Below, one piece after another: positions 20,701-33,775 of a DNA stretch of 64,000 bases. Under the pieces are notes generated by a model. That model was not told the DNA's origin and did not search any database. It saw nothing but the letters and a program-made list of their open reading frames with translations. A program made the position numbers and the translations under genes. Each line of letters begins with the position of its first letter. Position 1 is the first letter of the stretch. The stretch comes from Cladocopium goreaui. Lineage: Eukaryota; Sar; Dinophyceae; Suessiales; Symbiodiniaceae. Location of the stretch: assembly GCA_947184155.2 (NCBI GenBank), contig CAMXCT020000810.1, forward strand, positions 93,243-157,242. Reading direction: 5' to 3'.

Positions 20701-23700
20701 CCAATAAGGGTCGGTTTTGCGTGTAAATTGTATTCCGATTCTATCCGAATTGATATCAATCTTTGGACATCTGCACCTGCCACATGCCGGGATTTAGAAG
20801 ATGGAAGATGCCAATACCAGCACATGACATATGTTTCTAAGACCAAATATGGTTTCTAAATGTTTCTAATGGGGTAAATCCAAGAATATATTTACTATTT
20901 GCGGGTGGTTTATGCCACCCATTTTTGGTCATATTGGGGATAGTTTATTGTTGGGTTTACCACACTGCCTAATTTCGTATTTCCAATGTGAAATCTCGAT
21001 GCAGGAAGCCTGGCGTGCTAAGCTTTCCCAAGCTTTGAGCAAAACCACCAGGTGAACAGAGAGTTGACCAGCAAACGTTGCAAATCTCCTATCTGATTCA
21101 TGGCAAGTACTGCAAAAACTGACAGGTCGCAATGACACCGCTCAGCAAAAAGTCACAGCCCCAACAAAAAATGGAAGCTGACTGCAGACCCTTAAAAGTG
21201 AACTTTGTTTAGCATCTAGAGACCCTTCCAGTCTGAGAACTACGCTAGCATGTAGATGTGCAAAACTATACACCCCGCCGTTGCTTTCAGCTGTCCAAAA
21301 AGTCAGATGTCCCCCAATTCCTGGAAATTTCCATTAGTTTCACTTTTGCAAAATACCCAATCTTGGTTGCTTATACCACGATGGGAATCAAACTTGACAA
21401 AGGCAATCTCCACCAAACGTTTGGTGGTACAACCGCTTAGGCACATCGACGCATCATAGAACTATCAACCAACATGTCAACTCGGCGAAATCCATCAAAG
21501 TCCCTTATGCCTTTTTGGTCCATCTCCCCTGTTTAGCGGGTCATATAATCCTTCATCTTTAAAAGTAAAATACCAATCTATCCGAATTTTTGGTGGTAAA
21601 ATCCCGTTTCCAGGTTTCAACCCCCATCAACTGGGCACTGCTCAAGTGGCCTTGGAAACCGGTTTTCTCCTGAAGCATCCTCCAGTTGACCGAGCCTGGC
21701 TCAAGAGGTAAGGAAACAGCCAAGTTGTTTCTACAAGGCTAGGCCCCGATACTGTATACCCAAGATTTACAAACTCCAGCCATGTCTAGTACGGAACCAT
21801 CCAAGTTTGATCATTTTGGTCTAAATATGCACATGTGTATATATATATACATATAAATCAGACATAATCAGACGATCTCTCACCATGTCTTTAACAAAAA
21901 AGACAATCCTGCAACTTGCTCGGATTCTTCCAACTCTGTAGATTTCTTGCAATATGAGATGTCCAAGTCTATTGGGGATGCACTCTGGATTTGAGACCAA
22001 CTAGGCCCTAGGCCTGCAGGAGAATCACCACCACCAGGATCCCTGCTGTTGCCTTAGAGCCACGAACATCACTATTGGTAGCAACTTCCAATGTCACTGG
22101 AAACTTGCAATATCTTACACCTACAGAGCAGGACATTCCCGTACTTCAATTGAAATACCCTCTTTCGCACGCGACATTCACCCGGAGGTCCACATCAATG
22201 ACGACCAGTGGGTTCGTCTAAAGAAGGATTTACCCCAAATGTATGGCCATCAAGCATCATCAAGCCTTGGGGGAGAATATATTCATTGTGTTTTTCAAAA
22301 ACCTGGAGACAACCCCTGAGAGCCAAACCATGAAGGCCATTATGGCCTCAGGGCCACGGTAATTCCCAAGCCCATGTGTATGCAGCAGGTTGCGCCTGCT
22401 CCCACGATTTTCTTAAGGGAGGAAATCCACGTCCATCCTCCCAGATTCTCAAAGAAAAAACGACATCCGTTGTCGACGAGTTGGTAGGAAAAAGGCTAAC
22501 AGAACTCGCTGCCTCCCTGACAACAGTACAGAAGTTGGACAGCCCAATAGCAGCAAGTCCCCGTATCTGCAACAAGATCTACAAAACTGCTTGCTTCAAA
22601 GAGATCGTTAAAGAAATGGATCCCCGGATCAGCGAAGCAGCCCTTCCCAAGCCCCTCAGACCTGAGCATGTCTAAAGAGCTACCGTAAAGTGTCTGCCCA
22701 ATAGGTAAAGTATGGTAAAGTATCTAGGCTTGGCGCCCATCTCTTTGGCCATGGGGAAAACCCACACATAGTATGACCTCAGTGGTTCCTGTGGCCTTGT
22801 GATACTGTGCCCATAGCCAGGACTGGCACACGCATTCGCCAGATTCATATTACGATGTTCTCACCCTCTGGAAGCAAAAACCTGGATCCGCTGGACGAGA
22901 CCACTTTTTGTCTTTGCGTCGGGCTGCAATGGGAATTGAACAATAGTTGTTGGCACATCATAGATTCTTACATGGAAATCCATCAATCTAGATGTCCAAT
23001 CAAAGGAGGCGGGATGCGACTTGCTCTAAAGGACAAGCCTGAAGCTCCAGCATAGCAGGAGCCACCCCCATCCAATCTCTCGCTGGTTTGATGCAGAGAT
23101 ATGTCCTGCGGCCACTTATGATGACAAATTATTACCCCAGATATTAATAGATCTGTCCACCAGTTGCACAAGGTTAAATAAGTCTATAAGATGTTATAGC
23201 TGGACCACGGCCCATCAATCTATCGTTGGGTGCCCAAACTGCCAGCAAGAAGTAGGGATGCCGTCGCGTCAAAGTTTCCAGCTCTCCCTGTGTGTTTCGG
23301 GCGGCGCCTGAAACTGGTAAACCAACCATGTGTTTGTCACAAAAATGGGAGCTAAAACCAAACATGGTGTGGGGATACGATGGGTAGAAATTTATAGATA
23401 TCGACATTTGGGTGTGTCTGAAAATGGATGGAGACGCTCTCCAAATGGCATTTTCCTAGACAAATTATGATCAACCATGAGACTTTGGGGTGCCCTATTC
23501 TCAGACAAGCTCATAGTAACACCCATTTTGGGGCAATGATTTCTTGAAAGCCACCCAAATTTGGTAGAATTTCATGAATGGGATGTGGTTTATTGTGGGG
23601 TTCACCACATTTGAGGGCCTGGTCATCCAATCAGTATCAGGTTTTTGTTGCTTGTCTCAGGACCATCCCCTACTCTGGGTATATCCACCCAGCACAAATG

Positions 23701-24003
23701 GTTTTGGCTCCAAACTGGCTACCAGTGGACCCACTAAATTTCTCGTTGGTATGTCGTTGATTGTAGTAATATAATGGTCAATCATCTCAAGCCACCGTGC
23801 CATGTCTCAAAAGCTTGCAAGGAAGTACTTCAGTTATGCCAAATCATCAAACCTGCTGCGTGTGGTTTTTGACGTTTCAAAACGCAGCTTGTGACGATCT
23901 CAAAATAAGTTTGTGTGAGAATATATGGTCATTGAATGAGGAAAATAAAAATTAGCCATCAAATTTAGGTGGGTTCCCCTAAAATTTCCGACAAACTACC
24001 CAC
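20700..24003. other. Region with weak coding signals only
   Basis: Open frames occur on both strands, for example a plus-strand 99-codon frame at 22376-22675 (KEKTTSVVDELVGKRLTELA) and a minus-strand frame at 20940-21120 (ESDRRFATFAGQLSVHLVVL). Splice sites and phase do not single out a strand. The degenerate family B element at 23410 lies here. Nothing recognised. Confidence 0.3.
23410..23504. mobile_element. Family B element, degenerate
   Basis: Left end GGGTGTGTCTGAAAATGG; the possible right end ATTCTCAGACA is mutated. The interior is unlike the other copies. Confidence 0.4.
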
Positions 24004-24147
24004 CTGGCTGAAATCCAAACTTGACCCACTGCCATCAGTGCCTCCACTGGCCAAGACATCACCGCACGAATCGGCACTTCTTTTGGTACCGTCATGGCAC
24101 TTGGAAAATCTTCGCGGTTGTCGAGAAGAAAGAGGAAACGGTAATGA
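24004..24147 (-). CDS. Exon of unrecognised gene (Ser/Gly-rich)
   Basis: Forty-eight codons between TTCAG|TCA and CAG|GTGGGT, phase zero at both ends. Encodes SLPFPLSSRQPRRFSKCHDG, then TKRSADSCGDVLASGG and a Gly/Ser-rich end. The region looks like a disordered segment. It probably belongs with the next exon upstream at 24724-24812. Confidence 0.6.
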
Positions 24148-24723
24148 CTGAATTGGACACTTGATTCTAAGCATCGGTAAACTATAGGATACCAAAGATG
24201 CCATAGGATTTTGGGGTTCCAGCTGCTTTGACACAACCACATTCGGCGATTAGGGGTGTTAAAAAACTTGCTATCCTGGTGCTCACATCCCAAAACTGCC
24301 ATGCCGATCTTCTGCTGACGCCCACCAATGATCTGCTTGCGCTGTTTTCGTGCTGGGTGAATGACCAGAACATATCAAAAAATACAGTCATGAAATGTCA
24401 TGAAAAAGAATAAAGACCTTCAGCTTTGAAGCGCAGTCATCAAATACAATGTGTTTCATGCTTTCTTTCATCTCTTGTGCCATGGCTAAGAGTCGGCATC
24501 CCAGCGCTACGGAAGTTCTATTTTTTGGAGAAGAGATGGTCTGACCCCCGCTCCAGACCCCAACCCAAGCAGCCCCATCAGATTTACAAAAATAGACAGA
24601 ATTATATAGGACAAAGTAAATAAAACTAATAGCATCCGTCTACAAAAGCCATTTTGTGTTCAACATGTTCCAACAGTTTTTAAAAGAGTTCGTTAGCCTG
24701 TGCATGCAAGAATGTGTCATTAC

Positions 24724-24812
24724 CCCAGCAACAGTCACATTGGCATCAAACCTTGGCCGTGACGCATCCGATGATGCAGTACCATTTTCTGAGGGTGGAT
24801 GTTCATAACAAT
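24724..24812 (-). CDS. Exon of unrecognised gene
   Basis: Starts after CGCAG with two bases of a codon, then 29 codons including CYEHPPSENGTASSDASRPR and FDANVTVAG, ending at GGG|GTAATG. Low-complexity polar composition like the exon at 24004. Confidence 0.55.
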
Positions 24813-24912
24813 CTGCGGGCCGTTAGTTCTTGATGTAGGGTAAACATGACGGGCAATTAGAATCACAGAAACCTCCTGTTTGTGAAAATGACTGACAGTT
24901 GGGATCACAGAA

Positions 24913-25085
24913 ACCTCCTGAGTGTGGATCCACTTCCGAGTCCTTTCTGATCCATGCTGTGAAACAAGTCTTTTTCTTTGGACAAAGCCTGCACCTCATC
25001 ACCTCTTTGGGTGGGACTGGAATGACGCTGCTGTACCAAAGATTTATGGCTTGAAGAAGATGTGAATGTGTCTATCCCCAAGTAG
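24913..25085 (-). CDS. Probable exon of unrecognised gene
   Basis: Open minus frame encoding SSSSHKSLVQQRHSSPTQRG, then DEVQALSKEKDLFHSMDQKG, polar and charged. Edges not fixed; a GTTTCTG donor is possible at the left. Confidence 0.4.
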
Positions 25086-25099
25086 CTACTCACATAGAA

Positions 25100-28000
25100 T
25101 ATGACTGTATGTAACCTTTCGCGGCATGTCCCTTTTAAGCGGGGTCTCCAAAATTATCCCAACTGAAAGTCCCAGTAGAAGCTCCTTAGTCATCCCATTG
25201 AATCCCATGGCACAGTGCTTCCTTGCCAGTTCTGGCAGCACGACTCAAGAAAGTTCCTGGGCGGCAGCTATTACCAGCCAAAAAATGCTGCTTCCCAAAC
25301 TCGTTTTTTTTCCAGACTACAAAACTTACTATTCTGAAGTAACCACAAGGTCTGAAGAGACTGACCCCCATTTCGTCAAATCAAATCTTTGGCCAAATAG
25401 GCCAAATAGATAGGAGGTCATTTGGTCAATGGACTAATTGGACTCCAGATTCACTCCAATTTTTACTTCGGAATCCCTTCATCAAAAACACGGACTTTGG
25501 TCAGACATGGAACATGGCTTTGTCGGAAGATAGTGAATCCCATTCCACCTGATGATTTAGAAAATGAGCTGCCTCGAAATAGCCATAACTTGGGATATCC
25601 CAGTATCCCCTATTGTTAGACAAACCCACTAAACCCACATGAGAAGCACAAAAAAATCCCGACCCTGGCACACTGCCTGTAGGGCTTCAAACCGGGTGCC
25701 GTTGTTGGAAAGCATGTTCACATCTACCCGTAGCTCTTCCGCATCAATCCTTGGCAAGGAGATCGTTGGTTTCCACCAGCCACGTGAGACGTGACCAGAA
25801 ATTTGGGGATATCCTCACGTATCATATCCATTCATATCCCCCAAATCCACCGAAGTAGAATAAAGTAGATGGTTTTTTTCAGGTGGGAAACTGTCGCAAC
25901 TGTGTATATATATATATATATATAATATATATATATATATAGGCGCCCCAACAAAATAGAAATGTGCACCCGCAGTATGTTGATGTTCGGGTATGGGTCA
26001 CCAGTCATCGGGCACCTCTGGACCCACAAACTGGTGGTTCCAAGTATAGATTGAACCATCCACGTTTATGAAATGTTCAATCGTACATAATCATATATGT
26101 TTATGTTAATCCCAAGATACTATGTAAACATATGTAAACTATGTAGTATAATGTAGAACCCGCTATTCATCCCTACAAAATCACCAATCAGCCAGAGTTT
26201 TGGTCTCGAATCTTGCGAGTCTTGGGGCCCCCGGCTGCATGCGCCGGGTGCGCCAGGTTTGGACCTGATGTTTCCATGGATGTTTGATCTGGATGTTTAA
26301 TATTATATCATGTACCCTCCGGTAAACTAACATAACTATGGAAAATATGAAAATCACCATGTTTAATGGAAAAACTCACTATAAATGGCCATTTCCAATA
26401 GCTATGTTAAATGACCAGAGGGTATTTCATATGGATGTTGGATATCTTATCTTTGTCACATAGAGGCCCTCAAAGCCGAAGCACAAGCTGAATGTTAGAA
26501 GAATGGGAATGGATACTGCAGATGGATGTAGGGGTACAGGGACTGGGTTGACAGCTATTGGATATGCTGACAAAAGGACCAGTGAATCGAATCGTAGCCA
26601 AAGAGACGCAGTGCACAGGTTGCAGTCCCTACGCATACCCAGTACCAGTACATGTGTAGGGCAAAAACCAAAACAGTTCTAGAAAACCAAAAAAGTAGAT
26701 AGATGTAAACAGTTATAATGTGTATGAATATTTTATAATTATGTTATAATTATGCTGTACATCATTGTACATCCATCTTCTCTTCCGTACATCACCCTGG
26801 GATGGGGCACCACTGCAGCCAGCAGCCGCGCAGGCTGCAGCACAAAGCGGAGGAACAGCAACGGCAATTGCGCCTGGAAATTGTCATCAGGATTCATAGG
26901 ATTCATCGACTCGACATGGTTGACCCGCCTTGCAACAGGAGACACTATGAGATAAAACACCACTCCTTTGCGAAATCACACATCAAAACATATCAGTCTG
27001 AAGTCGCTTGGGGAAGTGGGCGAACCATAGTATTCGGGTGTCAATTCCCATCGGAGTTCCTCGCAGATCTCCCCTTGGCGGCCCAGGTGTTCCAAGCCGT
27101 ACCCAGTCGAGATCTCAGTCAAACATGTCTTTGATTCATGGTGATGGATATGAACAATTAACTGGATCATTCATGTCGTTGATCTTCATAATTCTTAAAC
27201 ATCGTTCGTATCTTCATAGTCTTCACAATCGTTTTTGAGGCCGAGGCTGCATGGTTTTTTGCGACACAACTTGGAGAATGAAACATGTCCACATCCAAGC
27301 ACCATCTCTGAGATTTCTTTAACTCTCAGGACTGCGCCACGGTAAGCACCGCTACAATCCTGGGCTGCCGCAATGAATCGCTGTTGGTTTTTTGGAGTTG
27401 GTTGGATTTGGAGTCTGGAGCTTCTCAAGCTGAAGAAACGGATCCCACACACGAGGAACCACACAAATTCTGTCAACGGATTCCCAATATGCCTCAAGGA
27501 TCCTCAAGGTGCATCTGGGTGCATCTGAGAGACCGGACGCATCGAAAACACACCAGGGATTGGCACAGAAGTCGCGAACCTGTGAAGACCAGCAAGCGAT
27601 GATGTAAAAGCGTTGCAATAGTCTTAGGATGTCTTAGGTCAAAGCATGTCAAAGCAATGGATCCTCGGCATGGTCCCATGATGACCCATGGAATCTCCCA
27701 TTTAAGGGTCCGTAACTACCATGAACTACGGTCACATGAAACAGGTCCACCACGGAAAAGCACTGATCTGGTGTAAAACATACAGTCCACCTCAGATTCA
27801 AACAGAAATCTCACTTCTCTCATGATGGAATTGCATGGAACTACTATTGAAGTGGTAAGGACAGCTTCAAATGCTTGGTGGCTTCAGATTGGCAGCCGCA
27901 CGCCAAGCACTCGCAGGGTCAAAAGAACTTCGACAACGATGCTGGCAGGGCGGCAAGCTGCGTGAATGCCATCAAGGTGGGCAGAATGCAGCTCCGGTGT

Positions 28001-28190
28001 GATAGAGGAGGCTATTTGCATAGGTGATCATTTAGGTGCTGTGTTTAATATGTATATATATATATATTATATATATATATAATTTTATATAAAGGATTTT
28101 AAGAGTGTGTATCACTCCCAATCCACACAACGTATCATGATCGCCATCCTTGCGATAAAAACATGACCGGCATGGCGCAACTCCAACGGT
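25100..28190. other. Intron or intergenic sequence with microsatellite, one MITE and a weak exon
   Basis: Contains an AT microsatellite (25902-25940) and the family A element at 26313. A minus-strand candidate coding stretch at ~27230-27380 encodes FIAAAQDCSGAYRGAVLRVK, then EISEMVLGCGHVSFSKLC. No catalytic motif or family recognised. Confidence 0.35.
26313..26424. mobile_element. Family A miniature inverted-repeat element
   Basis: TACCCTCCGGTAAACTAACA on the left, GTTAAATGACCAGAGGGTA on the right, with a short internal duplication of GAAAAT. The surrounding sequence has no firmly placed exon. Confidence 0.85.
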
Positions 28191-28193
28191 CAC

Positions 28194-28275
28194 CTCTAAG
28201 ATCTCCTCCCAGCGATGGTGTTTCCACTGCGGGAGGTTCCAGTTGTTCTGGATCTCAGAGGCCGACCGGTGTCCC
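28194..28275 (-). CDS. Probable exon of unrecognised gene
   Basis: Encodes FLGHRSASEIQNNWNLPQWK, then HHRWEEILE, ending GAG|GTGACC. The right edge is probably a GAG acceptor near 28270. Tryptophan-rich; no family recognised. Confidence 0.55.
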
Positions 28276-28724
28276 AGGAATCTCACCACCCACCAGGCCC
28301 ACCATATGTTTTTGAATAGGCAACTTAAGTTAAAAAATGATGGGATGAAAATGGGTTGTCTAATGTTGTCTATTTTTCAGAGATTGATTACCTAAGGGCC
28401 CTAAGGGCAGCTGAATGCAGATGGGTCAAAGCTTGGGGGCTCAAATGTTGATGACCCCAGGTGACGTTACGTACATCTGTGCCAAGGTCTAAGGCCTGAA
28501 ATCTTCAACGCAGCGAAAAGGCGAAACTGAGATCCAGACTCCTTTCACAATGTTCCAGACCTGATGGTGTTGGCCAGCAGTGAAATCCACCAGTTTCTCC
28601 AGTTGCTCTCAGCATCTCTCGGGACGTCTTAGGTATATTTAACATTTCAAACGAAGAAGCTTTCAGGCAGGACACACATCGTGTTTCAGTGCTGAAATCT
28701 TACAATTTTGTATATTGAATGTAC

Positions 28725-28804
28725 CGTCGATGGCATCCCTGGGAACGCCCGCCAAGAGAGCCAGCATCAAAGCGGCACACGCCAAACTGTAAATCAAATA
28801 GGGC
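28725..28804 (-). CDS. Probable exon, possible transmembrane segment
   Basis: Flanked by CTCAG and a GTACAT donor. Of two open frames, one encodes PYLIYSLACAALMLALLAGV, a hydrophobic stretch fit for a membrane helix. The other gives ALFDLQFGVCRFDAGSLGG. Which is used depends on neighbouring exons. Confidence 0.45.
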
Positions 28805-29079
28805 CTGAGATCAGAGAGATCCACGGTGATCCGGACGTCACAAGTGCGTTACGGTGATCAGAGGTTCGATCCGGAGCTCCTATATAAGGTATACTAAAGT
28901 GGCCGGGTATAACAACTTGCCATTTTTGAGTATGGATCATATCCCCTTTGAGACGAATGGATCATGCATATGGATCGGGGCTATGGATCGCCAAGGCATT
29001 TGGGAATGGGGCCTTTTTTATAAACCCATTCCTAAAAAAACATGTGTTGCGTGGAAAGGCACGTCAACGATATCATGTA

Positions 29080-29660
29080 TATATATATGTACATATTGAT
29101 CATATTATTATATATTATTATTATCATTTTGATCGTCATTATCATTACTATTGCTGTTGTTATATATATATTGTTCCGCTTTTCTGCCAGATAGTCTTTA
29201 CATGTCTATACAAGTTCAGGTCCACGAAACAGTTGACAAAAGAAAACACTGACCGTTTTTTCCACCTTTTCGGGACTGACACTGTGTCTTTGCATGGGTT
29301 TTGCTGTTTCTTACATTGAGTATAGATTATCTATACATACAAAATACAAAAACCTACACATATACATATACATATACATATATAAAACACAATTCATTAT
29401 ATGTATATATATACATACAATTAATAATATGTTTATGATATAGATAGCCTATAGCTGATGCAAATAGCTAGATGCATCTCCTGCGTGCTGAGTTGCCGTT
29501 TCAGCCGCCAGGAGAGGATGGCATGCCGCGCCTGGCGACTCACAATGAGTTCATGGGTTGCCCCAAAGTGGGATTCGCAATATACATCTATCATCATCTA
29601 TTCAATATAATATGTATATATATAATATCATAATTATATTATATATATATGTACATATGT
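29080..29660. repeat. AT-rich microsatellite region
   Basis: Runs of ATATAT, TATTAT, CATATA(CATATA) and similar, interrupted at 29470-29560 by GC-richer sequence. In that island a minus frame encodes RQARHAILSWRLKRQLSTQ, a possible short exon without a firm donor. Confidence 0.6.
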
Positions 29661-29699
29661 AGAAACCAAATGGGCTTAACATGGCTGAACTATATAAAT

Positions 29700-32320
29700 A
29701 TAAAGTAAAACAATTACGATCCAAAACTGGAGGTTTCATGGGACTTACCCAAGCTTTTGGATGGATTTTGATTGGGATGTGACTGATATAAGGATGGATC
29801 AAAACCTGATCATTAATTTTCCATAGTAAGAGTGGCGGGAAAATCATCCACCACAACCAGCCACCCTTGTTGTGAGAAAAAAAACAATACCGCGATGCAT
29901 CATCACCGACTTGCCACAACAAACCCAGCCTGTTCTCTGCAGCTCAAGAGTCCGGAGCGCGAGCCTGTTGCGTCACAGGGTTATCCGCTGGGCCGTGACT
30001 TCAGTGGGGAAAAAATACAGGAAACCGTGGCTGTTCTTAGGGACTTTTCTACAGTTGCAAGGATCGTTTTTTGCCCATCGAATGGCACGGAGTAAAAATG
30101 GAAGACCTCCGGACTCCGAACCCGCTGTTGTTTGTCGTTCTGAGATGTTCTGAACTGGGTCCCATGTCTGGCCCGTTGCCAAAATTTGTCTACGGGATCT
30201 TCGCAGACACTTCGGCACCGGCAATGGGACTTGGTCAGTATATGTCGGTATATGTTGGTATCCTTTTTTTGATGGTGGTTCCATCCCCAGATTCCAGCAA
30301 CTCCCTCAGATTGGGTCCATGATGGTGGCCTCTAGGCGTGCCCAGTCGAAGGAGCCAGTTCCTGATGGCTGCTTACGGCTGCTTAGATGTCAAGGATCTA
30401 GAAAAACCCTGTGAAGGCTTTTGAGATCTCAGCAATGCAAGTGCGGATGCAATGCGGAAATGATAACCAACTAAAATGATTAAAATGAAAGATCTGGTCC
30501 TTCAGGAGTTGTAAGTCAGTTGTAAGTGGGCTTTTGCATGACTTTGCCCACATATCTTGCCACTGTTGGGGTTGTACCAGTACACCCCCTACGGCGCGGC
30601 AACTGGCCGGAAATCTCTATCGTTCCGCAGTTCCAACTATGTCATTCATCGGACCACAAATGCCTCCCATGTGTCAAATGACATGACATTGCACAAAATG
30701 GGTAGATGGCCACAATCAATCTGGCTCATTCGCTAAATGAATGGTACAAATCATACTTTGGTGTGCTAAATTGGTGGGATGTTTGCAGTTGAGTCACGAA
30801 TGCTCAGGGGGCACCTGCACGGGCAGTACAGAACCTGTGCCTGGAGCTAAAATCAGCACTTCAGCAGCACTGTCTGAAGGTTCTTGGTCCGACATATGGT
30901 GACATCTTTGCCCATTTAGCAATCACGCCCTTGAGGAAGAATGAGAACAAGAAACATAATTTAAGAAACATAATTTAAGAAACTACAAAATTGCTGACTG
31001 ATGCATGTTACGTTCAGAACACAGTGTTCTTAAGAACGCCGCGACATGGCTATTCGGCTATTCAAGCTTGATTACGCTCCGGTCACTCCACAGGAACTTT
31101 ACAGCCTTACGTGATGAGAGATATGAGAGGCAATTGTTTCTCCCTCACAAGATCTGAGGACAAGAACGTGCCAGATTCTTAGATTCTTGCTTGAATAGCA
31201 GGCAAGTGCTGAATCTTCGCTGCCTGTTCTTATCCCAGCTGGCCAGTTGATCACCGATCTTGGTACAGCTACACCGGTCACCAATATTGGAGGGCCAAAT
31301 TTATGCTGTGAAGACCTGGTTGCTTCCCTGCAGACCTCGCCGGGAGGTCGGGAGATTTCCATCAAGTGACACTGTACCTGGCTGGAGTACCCAATCCTTG
31401 CTGGCTGGTTGTTGAAGGGAAATTTCACTGTGATAATCCGTGGGTTTTGCCCAGTATATAAAGTTGAATGTACCTTCGTCCAAGTCTGGGAATCTGAAAC
31501 CTTGCGCAGTGGCCGTTTGATTCTTTTGGGAAATTCCTCAACATACCAGTCTTGCGAACAGCTGGGGATACAACTCAACATAGGGATCGGACTTGATACA
31601 ACCGCTAGAAATTGGATATGAACCTGATGAGTTCTTTCCGTTACATTTCAATCAATATATACTGCCATTCTGTACATACATGTACAAAGTAAAGACATTT
31701 CCTTCTAAGTTTCTATTGAAATGCGTATGTCACCCTAATAAAACAATGCCGTCATCAAAGGGGACCAGCAATTGCATGGGCTAACCACCCACAAGCCCTG
31801 GTTTAGTGATCGAATCAATGTGGGGCCAAAATGAGGAGCGTATGTGGTGTTGGGGGTATCAGTATGGGATTCTCCAATCATTATCTGATTTCGGAGGAAT
31901 TTCCTGATAGTCTTCGTTAATACTTTGGATATCGGTCAAAATCCTGCAGCCTGCTCTATCGAAATAGCTGGCAGTTCTGGATGTTCATCCCTCAGTTCAA
32001 AATTCATAGGCTTTGAATGGTTTTGACATGACGCGTCTGTGTTTTCCACTTTGGGTTTCACATTCCGCCTATATCATCATATATCACCATGTTTCTTCGA
32101 ATAATAAACATACAGTGAGTGTCCCCATTTATCGTAGGAGCCATGACTCATTCCCCAAAGTTACCTACCATGCACTAGTCAAGCAAGGCAACTGGACCCC
32201 CCTAATAAATGGATATAAATGAAGGTTCTACTGGGAAAATCATCTATAAATGGTGGAATTTCCATCGCCATGTTTGATGTTCGATTACCAGACGGTAATC
32301 ATACCACCTTATTTTTCCAG
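29700..32320. other. Region with ambiguous coding signals
   Basis: A long minus frame (31099-31581, 160 codons) includes QDWYVEEFPKRIKRPLRKVS and others, but its composition is not distinctive and no family is recognised. Minus exon-like stretches near 29990 also occur. I see no firm exon. Confidence 0.3.
32230..32296. mobile_element. Family A-related element, right half
   Basis: Contains GGGAAAATCATCTATAAATG then TTTCCATCGCCATGTTTGAT and ends GATTACCAGACGG. The left arm is missing. Confidence 0.45.
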
Positions 32321-32325
32321 CTCAC

Positions 32326-32449
32326 CTCCGTTGGTGGCCACGTTGGCATTCCCTCCGCAGCATTTCCGCTGCAGCGCGGAAACGAAGCGGCCGAGAATTT
32401 GGGAGTCAGCAAGAGACGGCTGGAAGGGACTGAACCGGATGTATTTGAT
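32326..32449 (-). CDS. Exon of unrecognised gene
   Basis: Forty-one codons plus one base between ACCAG|ATC and GGAG|GTGAGC. Encodes IKYIRFSPFQPSLADSQILG, then RFVSALQRKCCGGNANVATN. The first part recalls beta-sandwich (discoidin-like) sequences, but that is a guess. Confidence 0.62.
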
Positions 32450-32959
32450 CTGGTATGGTGAGAATCAATCCCCGAGATAGCCCCATATCCCTATTAGATC
32501 CCCAGATGTCTCATGGCTGAGTCTCCCATTTGGCCAATTGTGGCAAGATCTAACCGGATGAAGTTGGAGCGCAGATCAAACGTAAGTCAAACCTGGGCTT
32601 GATGTGGTGGCAAACTCTCTACAACATCGACACTGATCGGGGATTTCAAAGCGTCATCAAATACATTTCATGTCTGGTCAAAGCTACTCAATGTGCAGGG
32701 CCAGTTCGCTGCTGTTCCTTGTGAAAAACAAATGCGCGTTCTTTCTTGCTGACTTTTCCTTCACAGCATCTGCTCAATGATGGATTCAAAGCTGCAGACA
32801 TGTCGGTGTTTGGCGTGTTTGGGTACCCGGTAGTGGTACCTGGGTTCTAAGTTCTGACACCCACCTGGACCCCTCCATAAAAGTGATATGGTCATTCCGT
32901 CATTCTCACCATCTGACATGACAATGCAAACAAAAATGTAAAAGTCACACTGTCGATCC

Positions 32960-33101
32960 TTAGAGCGATGTAGGGTGTTATTTTCCTCTTGGGGCCGCAG
33001 AAAGTGAAAGTGAGAGGGCGAAAGCACCATGCACAGTTGAGATTGCCATCCTTGGTTGTGGTTTGCCCAGATCCCTGCTTTCGAAGATCCTCCCAGCTCA
33101 C
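32960..33101 (-). CDS. Probable exon of unrecognised gene
   Basis: Open minus frame VSWEDLRKQGSGQTTTKDGN followed by LNCAWCFRPLTFTFCGPKRK, after a TTGAG acceptor. Contains a CxxC pair. The family B element at 33135 lies just upstream. Confidence 0.45.
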
Positions 33102-33134
33102 CTCAACCGATTGTCACCGCACCACCTGGGACCT

Positions 33135-33255
33135 GGGTTTGTCTGAAAATAGACTTCCCAAAAAAATCGATGGTTGATCATCATTTTCCCGTATTTTCAC
33201 CATTTAAAAATAATATGTAATGGCTTTGAGGTTTACTTCCTCATTTTCAGACACA
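33135..33255. mobile_element. Family B inverted-repeat element (GTCTGAAAAT termini)
   Basis: Left end GGGTTTGTCTGAAAATAG, right end CATTTTCAGACACA. The inner CCCAAAAAAATCGATGGTTG resembles the copy at 35055. Length is 121 bp, the same as that copy. Confidence 0.7.
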
Positions 33256-33659
33256 GCAACGGTTATTTTTGCTGCTCATGCGCAAACATCCACGGTCGTT
33301 GGCCCGGAGTAGCTCCGGGACATGTCCACCGATTCCTCTTCCTGGAGGCAAAATATGCAAAATGATCAAGTTTTTATTGCCAGTCTGACTGGACAGCGAG
33401 ATGCAACTTCCTCAGCTTCCACCTATCATTGGACACCATTAGACCATATCTGCCAGCTGACTTGGAGACTTACGCTGGCAGTGCCAAAGAAAATAAACAA
33501 ATCAACCACCACTTCCAGAAAACAATCTAGCACTTTCAACACCTCATGTTCAGTAGGAACATCATGGAACATCGTCAAAAAAAATGGATGGTAGGTTTCA
33601 TCAGAGGTCTTACTGCAATCTGACCATATTCGGTCTGCGCTTTTACACACCACAGTAAT

Positions 33660-33775
33660 GACATGCCCGTGGTGTGCGGCTCCCAATGGCACCCCAGCAG
33701 TCCTCCTCCTCTTTGATGACCGCATCATCTGGCCATCGGCCTCGCGGATGGCATCCCTCCCGGCAACGGTACTTG
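33660..33775 (-). CDS. Probable exon of unrecognised gene
   Basis: One minus frame encodes TVAGRDAIREADGQMMRSSK, then RRRTAGVPLGAAHHGHV; another encodes GRWPDDAVIKEEEDCWGAIG. Both are open, so the frame is unresolved. GC content is higher than the surroundings. Confidence 0.4.

Noticed and set aside
22348..22675. Overlapping open frames on both strands
   Set aside because: Both readings are plausible and neither has phase-compatible neighbours, so no gene is called.
28800..28880. tRNA T-arm-like GGTTCGATCC
   Set aside because: No D-arm or acceptor stem partner could be placed 60-80 bases upstream.
31099..31581. 160-codon minus-strand frame
   Set aside because: The longest uninterrupted frame outside repeats, but without recognisable domain, splice sites in phase or coding-like composition; could be chance in low-stop sequence.
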